This document shows positions 59,169 to 64,000 of a DNA stretch of 64,000 nt, in pieces; position 1 is the first letter of the stretch, and every line of letters starts with the position of its first letter. Made by a program: the position numbers and the translations under genes. Under the pieces are notes generated by a model that had not been told where the DNA came from, searched no databases, and was given only the letters and a program-made list of their open reading frames with translations. This DNA is from Apirhabdus apintestini (lineage in GTDB: Bacteria > Pseudomonadota > Gammaproteobacteria > Enterobacterales > Enterobacteriaceae), in NCBI GenBank assembly GCA_033977085.1, contig CP138906.1:682001-746000 (forward strand). Direction: 5' to 3'.

Positions 59169-59831
59169 TCATCTGTGGTTATGATGCGCGCGTTTTAGGT
59201 TAGACATGCCGTTGCGATATTGCTGCTCTAACGAAGCGCGGCTAACGGCAGTGACGTCAAGATCGCGCAGCAGGCCATCGTGGATGCCGTATACCCAACC
59301 GTGAACGGACACTTTCTGCCCGCGTTTCCAGGCGGACTGTAAAATGGTTGAGTGGCCAAGGTTATAAACCTGCTCCATCACATTCAGTTCGCACAGCGTA
59401 TCCATGCGCTCTTCGGGCGGCAATTCTCCAAGCAGCGTACTGTGTTTAAACCAGATATCGCGGATGTGCAGCAGCCAGTTATCGATCAGGCCAAGCTCGG
59501 GGTTTTCTACCGCCGCCTGCACGCCGCCGCAGCCGTAGTGGCCGCAAATAATAATGTGATCTACTTCCAGCACGTCGACCGCATACTGGACTACGGAAAG
59601 GCAGTTTAAATCGGTATGGATGACAAGGTTGGCAACGTTGCGGTGGACGAAGAGTTCGCCAGGCTCCAGGCCAGTGAGGCGCTCGGCGGGAACTCGGCTA
59701 TCAGAGCAACCGATCCAAAGAAAGCGGGGCTTCTGGGCTTTCGAAAGCTGTTCGAAAAAGCCAGGATCTTCTTCCACTAGCAGTTTGGACCAGACTTTAT
59801 TGTTACTGATAAGCGTATCAATTGTTTTCAT
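59169..59831 (-). CDS. can: Beta-class carbonic anhydrase Can
   Basis: Intact 220-residue zinc enzyme interconverting CO2 and bicarbonate, needed for growth in air. Zinc ligands are in LWIGCSDSRVPAERL (Cys, Asp) and IICGHYGCGGVQAA (His, Cys). Same length as E. coli Can. Confidence 0.97.
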   Translation of the reverse strand: MKTIDTLISNNKVWSKLLVEEDPGFFEQLSKAQKPRFLWIGCSDSRVPAERLTGLEPGELFVHRNVANLVIHTDLNCLSVVQYAVDVLEVDHIIICGHYGCGGVQAAVENPELGLIDNWLLHIRDIWFKHSTLLGELPPEERMDTLCELNVMEQVYNLGHSTILQSAWKRGQKVSVHGWVYGIHDGLLRDLDVTAVSRASLEQQYRNGMSNLKRAHHNHR

Positions 59832-60037
59832 GTAAGGTTAACAACCTGTAACCAAAGTAGTTCGTTGAGGTAATATAAGGCAACTCAACTTTTTTGAAAC
59901 CTACTCGCCATACTTAGCATGATGAAAGGCGAAGCCGAAGGAAGCGAGGCTACTGGGCGCGCGTTCTGGCAGCGGCTGTCGCGTTTCAACATTCAGTGCG
60001 GGTAAACGACATACTAAGCAAGGGCAATCTCATTGTT

Positions 60038-60268
60038 ATGACATATGCACTGGAACTGGAGCATCTGACAAAAACGTATCCCGGTGGCGTTCAGGCGCTG
60101 TCGCGCTTAAACCCTATCGTCTACATGATAAGCGGCTTCCGCTATGGTTTTCTGGGCGTCTCGGACGTGCGTTTACTGATGACCGTGGGCGTGCTGATTA
60201 TTTTTATCGCTCTCTTTTACGGGCTGTGCTGGTATTTAATCCAGCGAGGACGCGGACTGCGTAGCTAA
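60038..60268 (+). pseudogene. yadG::yadH deletion fusion (remnant of an ABC-2 transporter)
   Basis: The 76-codon open frame joins the first 21 residues of the ATPase YadG (MTYALELEHLTKTYPGGVQA) to the last 54 of its permease YadH (LNPIVYMISGFRYGFLGVSD to LIQRGRGLRS). About 1.6 kb that should separate these points is gone, including both Walker motifs and most membrane segments. The join is in frame at a short shared sequence around CGCTGTCGCG. No function is expected. Position after can is the normal one for yadGH. Confidence 0.92.
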
Positions 60269-60272
60269 CTCT

Positions 60273-60513
60273 CCTGCGGCAGCCGCGACGCCTCACTGAA
60301 TAGGTCCAGCGCTGCGCGTACTGGCGCACATTATCTATTCGATAAGTGAAACCAGCAGGTTATCAATCAGGCGCGCCTCGCCTAGCCAGGCCGCCATTAA
60401 AATGACCGCCTGCGTGCTGTGTGGGGTTAGTGACTGTAGTGTTATTGCGTCGCGAATAAACAGTGCATCGCTACGAAACCCCCGCGCATTAAGCGTTTGA
60501 GCCGCCTGGGCTT
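60273..60513 (-). pseudogene. panC: Duplicated 3' end of panC
   Basis: About 240 bases (60273-60513) are repeated directly at 60521-60759 with about five differences. The second copy is the authentic panC C terminus plus its downstream flank; this first copy carries the same C-terminal codons without the rest of the gene. The flank GGCAGCCGCGACGCCTCACT occurs in both. Confidence 0.9.
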
Positions 60514-60759
60514 ATAGCCCTGCGGCAGCCGCGACGCCTCACTGAATAGGTCCAGCGCTGTGCGTACTGGCGCACATTATCTATTCGATAAGTGAAACCA
60601 GCAGGTTATCAATCAGGCGCGCCTCGCCTAGCCAGGCCGCCATTAAAATGACCGCCTGCGTGCTGTGTGGGGTTAGTGGCTGTAGTGTTATTGCGTCGCG
60701 AATAAACAGTTCATCGCTACTGAACCCCCGCGCATTAAGCGTTTGAGCCGCCTGGGCGA
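60273..60759. repeat. Tandem direct duplication of about 240 bp
   Basis: Two adjacent direct repeats, 60273-60513 and 60521-60759, differ by substitutions (GCGCG/GTGCG, GTGACTG/GTGGCTG, AGTGCATC/AGTTCATC) and a small change at CTACGAAA/CTACTGAA. The divergence of about 2% shows this duplication is not brand new. Confidence 0.9.
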
Positions 60760-61435
60760 GTAGCTCGTCGGTATTACGCGCCCCGGCATGCAATTGATCC
60801 GCAATATCCAGCATCACGCGATACAGGGTCGGTGCCCGTTTACGTTCAGCGCCGGTGAGATAGCCGTTACGCGAACTGAGTGCCGGGCCATCTTTAGCGC
60901 GCACGGTAGGTACGCCGATAATGTCAATGTCGTAGTTCATATCCGCAACAATTTTGCGGATTAGCGCCAGCTGTTGATAATCCTTTTCACCGAAGCAGGC
61001 GATATCTGGCTGAATCAGATTGAATAATTTACTCACGATGGTGGCAACGCCGCGAAAATGCCCGGGCCGATGGGCGCCTTCCAGCAGAGTTGATAGCTCC
61101 GGCACCTCAACGAAGCTCTGAGTTTCCATCTGCTGTGGGAAAAGCTCCTGTACCGCAGGTGCAAAGATCAGGCTAACGCCCCGGTGACTCAGCATCTCGC
61201 TATCCTGTTGCAGGGTGCGGGGATAGTGCGCTAAATCCTCGGTTTGCCCGAACTGCATTGGGTTAACAAAAATAGACGCGACGACGATATCCGCACGCGT
61301 TCTGGCCTCATCAACCAGGGCAAGATGCCCGTCATGCAGATTGCCCATGGTGGGCACCAGCGCAACGCGCTGATTATCGAGGCGCCAGCGGCGAATTTGC
61401 TGGCGCAGCAGCGGTATAGTTTCAACAATCAGCAC
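60581..61435 (-). CDS. panC: Pantothenate synthetase PanC
   Basis: Intact 284-residue ligase joining pantoate and beta-alanine, with VPTMGNLHDGHLALV (HIGH-like) and the KMSKS-like GPALSSRNGYL. Starts at GTG 61435 after AGGAG. Its usual partners are missing: panB is not upstream (61436-62048 does not encode it) and panD is not downstream, where the yadG::yadH remnant follows directly. PanC may therefore depend on exogenous pantoate and beta-alanine, or on panB/panD elsewhere. Confidence 0.95.
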   Translation of the reverse strand: MLIVETIPLLRQQIRRWRLDNQRVALVPTMGNLHDGHLALVDEARTRADIVVASIFVNPMQFGQTEDLAHYPRTLQQDSEMLSHRGVSLIFAPAVQELFPQQMETQSFVEVPELSTLLEGAHRPGHFRGVATIVSKLFNLIQPDIACFGEKDYQQLALIRKIVADMNYDIDIIGVPTVRAKDGPALSSRNGYLTGAERKRAPTLYRVMLDIADQLHAGARNTDELLAQAAQTLNARGFSSDELFIRDAITLQPLTPHSTQAVILMAAWLGEARLIDNLLVSLIE

Positions 61436-62048
61436 GGTTTTACTCCTGTTAAAATGCGTTCATCGATGACACGGGCGCTGATATTTGGTTTGCCGCCATT
61501 CCCGACTGCGAGGTAAATGCCGCCGTCTGGCACCGGGGATTTTAGTCAACGCGTCTTCGATGTCTGACCGGCCGCCATCATTGGCCTTGAACAGCGCCCG
61601 CCGCTTAGTATCGCCGCCTGAGTATTAACGTTACCGGGTAGCGAAAGACTCACCTGCTTCAGTGTAGTCTGTACGCAAAAAGCCATCCATGGACAAGAGA
61701 TGCCGCGCGATATACCACGCGGAACAATACCGTTCAAACGCGCCAAACTTTCTTCTAAATCTTCCTCTGCTACGTTATACCTGATAGCCCGGCGTTGATG
61801 CCATCAGGCTACGCTGACATTCAAATAGCAACCAAACGATTGTTTTCATATCCCCGTTAAACCGGCCCGAAAAGCCGGTCTTTTCACCGCATTCTGTAAT
61901 ATCTGCTGGTAACGCGTACGTGACCTGCCCGGGCGGCGTAGGGTTACCAGAAAACACAAGCGTTGTGGAAAAGTTAAACGGGAAGAGAGGGATTGGCTTA
62001 CGGGATGTGGATTTCCATAAATCGCGCCCGTTTAGCGGGTTAGATGAA
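61436..62048. other. Decayed region between panC and folK
   Basis: About 610 bases where E. coli has panB and a fimbrial operon. Short stretches on the minus strand look coding but shift frame, for example SLARLNGIVPRG, then ALFKANDGGRSDIEDALTKI, then DGGIYLAVGNGGKPN just before panC. I do not recognise them. It is probably gene debris left by a large deletion. Confidence 0.5.
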
Positions 62049-62528
62049 TCACCACTTTTTCGGCGGTGCGTCAGTGAGACGGGCGATACAGTTTTGCAGC
62101 GTTTCACCGTCAGGAAAGTAAAGCGTAGGGGCGATTTCGTACAGCGGCCACAGCATAAACATGCGGTTTTTCATATCGTAATGGGGCACGGTAAGCCGCG
62201 GCGTATCCAGGGTTAGGCCGCCGAACAGCATGATGTCTAAATCCAGCGTGCGTGGCCCCCAGCGCTCGGCTTTGCGTTCTCGCCCTTGCTCCAGCTCAAT
62301 GCGCTGAGTACAGTCGAGCAGCGCTTCAGGGCTTAACTGCGTTTCCAGCGCGACGGCGGCATTTAAATAGTCCGGTTGATCCTGTGGCCCCATCGGCGGC
62401 GTGCGCCAGAAGGAAGAGTGGGCGACAAGCTCACTATCAGGCAGCGTTTTCAGCGCGGCAATCGCGGCGCTGGCCTGCGCTAACGGCGAGGCCAGATTAC
62501 TGCCTATGGCAATATAGCAGCGCGTCAC
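62049..62528 (-). CDS. folK: 6-hydroxymethyl-7,8-dihydropterin pyrophosphokinase FolK
   Basis: Intact 159-residue folate-pathway enzyme, the E. coli length. TRCYIAIGSNLASPLAQASA and the signature RWGPRTLDLDIMLFGG with the two metal-binding aspartates are present. Starts at GTG 62528, overlapping the pcnB stop by four bases (GTGA). Confidence 0.96.
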   Translation of the reverse strand: MTRCYIAIGSNLASPLAQASAAIAALKTLPDSELVAHSSFWRTPPMGPQDQPDYLNAAVALETQLSPEALLDCTQRIELEQGRERKAERWGPRTLDLDIMLFGGLTLDTPRLTVPHYDMKNRMFMLWPLYEIAPTLYFPDGETLQNCIARLTDAPPKKW

Positions 62529-63924
62529 GCCCGATCGCTGTGGGGAGAAGGGCGCTTACGGCGCGGGCGTTGACGGCGCCGTGCGGCAGGATCGCTGCCA
62601 AGCTTGCCGATCAACTCTTTTTGTTTTGGCGGCGGTGCCGCCTGGAATTCGCCCCACCACTGGGCCAGACGTAAAAGCTCCGGGTTGTTTTCGATTTCGG
62701 CGCGTAATTCCAGTAAATCATACGCCGCACGGAATTTAGGATGCTCCATCAAGCGCCACGCGCGTTTGCCCTGGCGCTTCGGCAGACGTAACTGAAGCTG
62801 CCAGATATCGCGTACCAGCGAGGTTATCCGCTTCGGAATCGCAATTGAGCGGCAGGCCTCGTCCAGCACTTCATTAGCCGCCAGCGCAAAGGCGTCGTAG
62901 TAGGCCAGTCCGCTTTCCTGGGTCAGCTTTTGCGCCATTTCCAGCTGGGGATACCACAGCATGGCGGCGAACAAAAACGCTGGGTTAACGCGCATGCCGT
63001 TGTGCAATCGCGTATCCGTATTCTTCAGCACCTGCGCGATTATACGCTCCATTGGGCTATCGTTACGCTCGGTGAAATAGCGCGCAATCGTCGGAAACAG
63101 CGGCTGAAACAGGTGATATTTACGCAGTAATGTATAGGTTTTAAAGCCGTGCCCTGCCTGCAGTAATTTGAGTGACTCCTCAAATAGACGCGCGGCAGGG
63201 ACATCATTAATCAGTGCGGCCAGTCGTGGAATAGGCTCCGCTGTTTCCGGACTAATGGTCATATCCAACTTGGCGGCAAAACGCACCACGCGCAGCATAC
63301 GCACCGGATCTTCGCGATAGCGCGTTTCGGGCACGCCAATCAGGCGAATAATGCCATCCTGCAAATCGCGCAGGCCGCCCACATAATCGCGCACCGTAAA
63401 ATCGGCGGCGCTGTAATAGAGGCTATTGATGGTCAAATCGCGTCGCTGGGCGTCTTCTTCGATGGAGCCGAATATATTGTCGCGCAGCAGCATGCCATTC
63501 TGGCCGCGTTGAGAAAGCTGGCGATTGCCCGATGCCTCTTGGTCAGAATGGTGGCCGCGGAAAGTTGCTACTTCGATGATTTCCGGCCCGAACATCACGT
63601 GTGCCAGGCGAAAGCGGCGCCCTACCAGGCGGCAGTTGCGAAACAGTTTACGCATTTGCTCTGGTGTGGCATTGGTGGTGATATCGAAATCTTTCGGTTT
63701 TTCCCTAGCAGCAGGTCGCGAACGCCACCGCCGACAAGATAAGCTTCGAAGCCTGCTTTATTTAGCCGGTAAAGCACTTTCAGAGCGTTTTCACTAATAT
63801 CTTTGCGGGAAATGATGTGCTTATCGCGGGGGATGACCGTGATGCGCGGCGGCGTTGCCTGCTTTTCAGCGGCTTCGTCACGGCTCAGCACTTTGCGGCA
63901 GAAATTAGCGACTCGGGTAAAAAT
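62525..63924 (-). pseudogene. pcnB: Poly(A) polymerase I PcnB, one frameshift, ATT start
   Basis: PcnB adds 3' poly(A) tails that promote RNA decay. The start is ATT 63924 (M)FTRVANFCRKVLS, aligning with E. coli pcnB, which uses the same rare AUU start to limit expression. GGGVRDLLLGKK leads into the nucleotidyltransferase DFD motif, but one A is missing (T-run 63698-63702), breaking the gene exactly at the catalytic KPKDFD motif. The rest is open (CRLVGRRFRLAHVMFGPEII to the basic tail RRRQRPRRKRPSPHSDRA). The long open frame from about 63655 lacks the catalytic aspartates. Confidence 0.92.
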
Positions 63925-64000
63925 GGTGCACCTCGGTTGTGTCAATCATTAGGGAAACAAAAAATGGCGGCTAATCATAGCTCAGAGTCGCGCATTTGAG

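Overview
The window is a chromosomal segment from a member of the Enterobacteriaceae. From end to end it follows the secA-to-pcnB gene order of Escherichia coli and Salmonella: secA, mutT, yacG-zapD-coaE, guaC, hofC-hofB-ppdD, nadC, ampDE, aroP, pdhR-aceEF-lpdA, acnB, yacL, speED, yacC, cueO, gcd, hpt, can, yadGH, panC, folK, pcnB. Protein identities to E. coli are high. A kdgT-dtnK-pdxA2 set (D-threonate type) resembles the one Salmonella carries near here. I cannot name the species.

Layout: (1) 1-2553 is the 3' part of secA, followed by terminators and about 0.8 kb without a recognised gene. (2) 3342-5296 is the first of four copies of an IS21-family element close to IS100. (3) 5.4-8.7 kb carries mutT, yacG, zapD, coaE and guaC. 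(4) 8.8-12.5 kb is the type IV pilus set hofC-hofB-ppdD, with nadC cut by IS copy 2. (5) 15.4-26.3 kb has ampDE, aroP and the pyruvate dehydrogenase operon with its PdhR operator. (6) 26.6-31.0 kb is an aldehyde dehydrogenase, an APC permease and a class III aminotransferase, probably a polyamine or amine catabolic cluster. (7) 31.3-37.7 kb has acnB, a prepilin peptidase, and yacL cut by IS copy 3. (8) 37.7-42.3 kb has a 9-bp minisatellite, kdgT-dtnK-pdxA2 and a DUF1120 protein gene. (9) 43-47 kb has speD, speE, yacC and cueO. (10) 47.2-55.6 kb is an accessory block between cueO and gcd: a decayed polar amino acid ABC transporter, a FecB/FecCD/ATPase transporter cut by IS copy 4, a ModA-like protein and a SnoaL-like protein. 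(11) 55.8-64 kb has gcd, hpt, can, a yadG::yadH deletion fusion, a tandem panC duplication, folK and pcnB.

The dominant unusual feature is disruption. About 57 short indels, nearly all of one base, break 28 host genes. Repairing them restores full-length proteins, several matching E. coli exactly (AceE 887, Lpd 474, AcnB 865 residues), and reveals no nonsense codons. Most deletions lie in homopolymers or at CCWGG; most insertions lie at AGCT. This spectrum fits uncorrected long-read base-calling error, or a very recent indel-prone burst of gene loss; the sequence alone does not settle it. Other lesions cannot be read errors: the four IS insertions with target duplications, the yadG::yadH fusion, the panC duplication, a truncated glnQ-like gene with a nonsense codon and altered Walker A motif, a 10-bp duplication in yacC, and the absence of panB and panD beside panC. 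Together these suggest a genome that really is undergoing reduction, possibly overlaid with sequence error. Intact genes include secA, coaE, hofB, ppdD, ampE, speD, speE, hpt, can, panC and folK.
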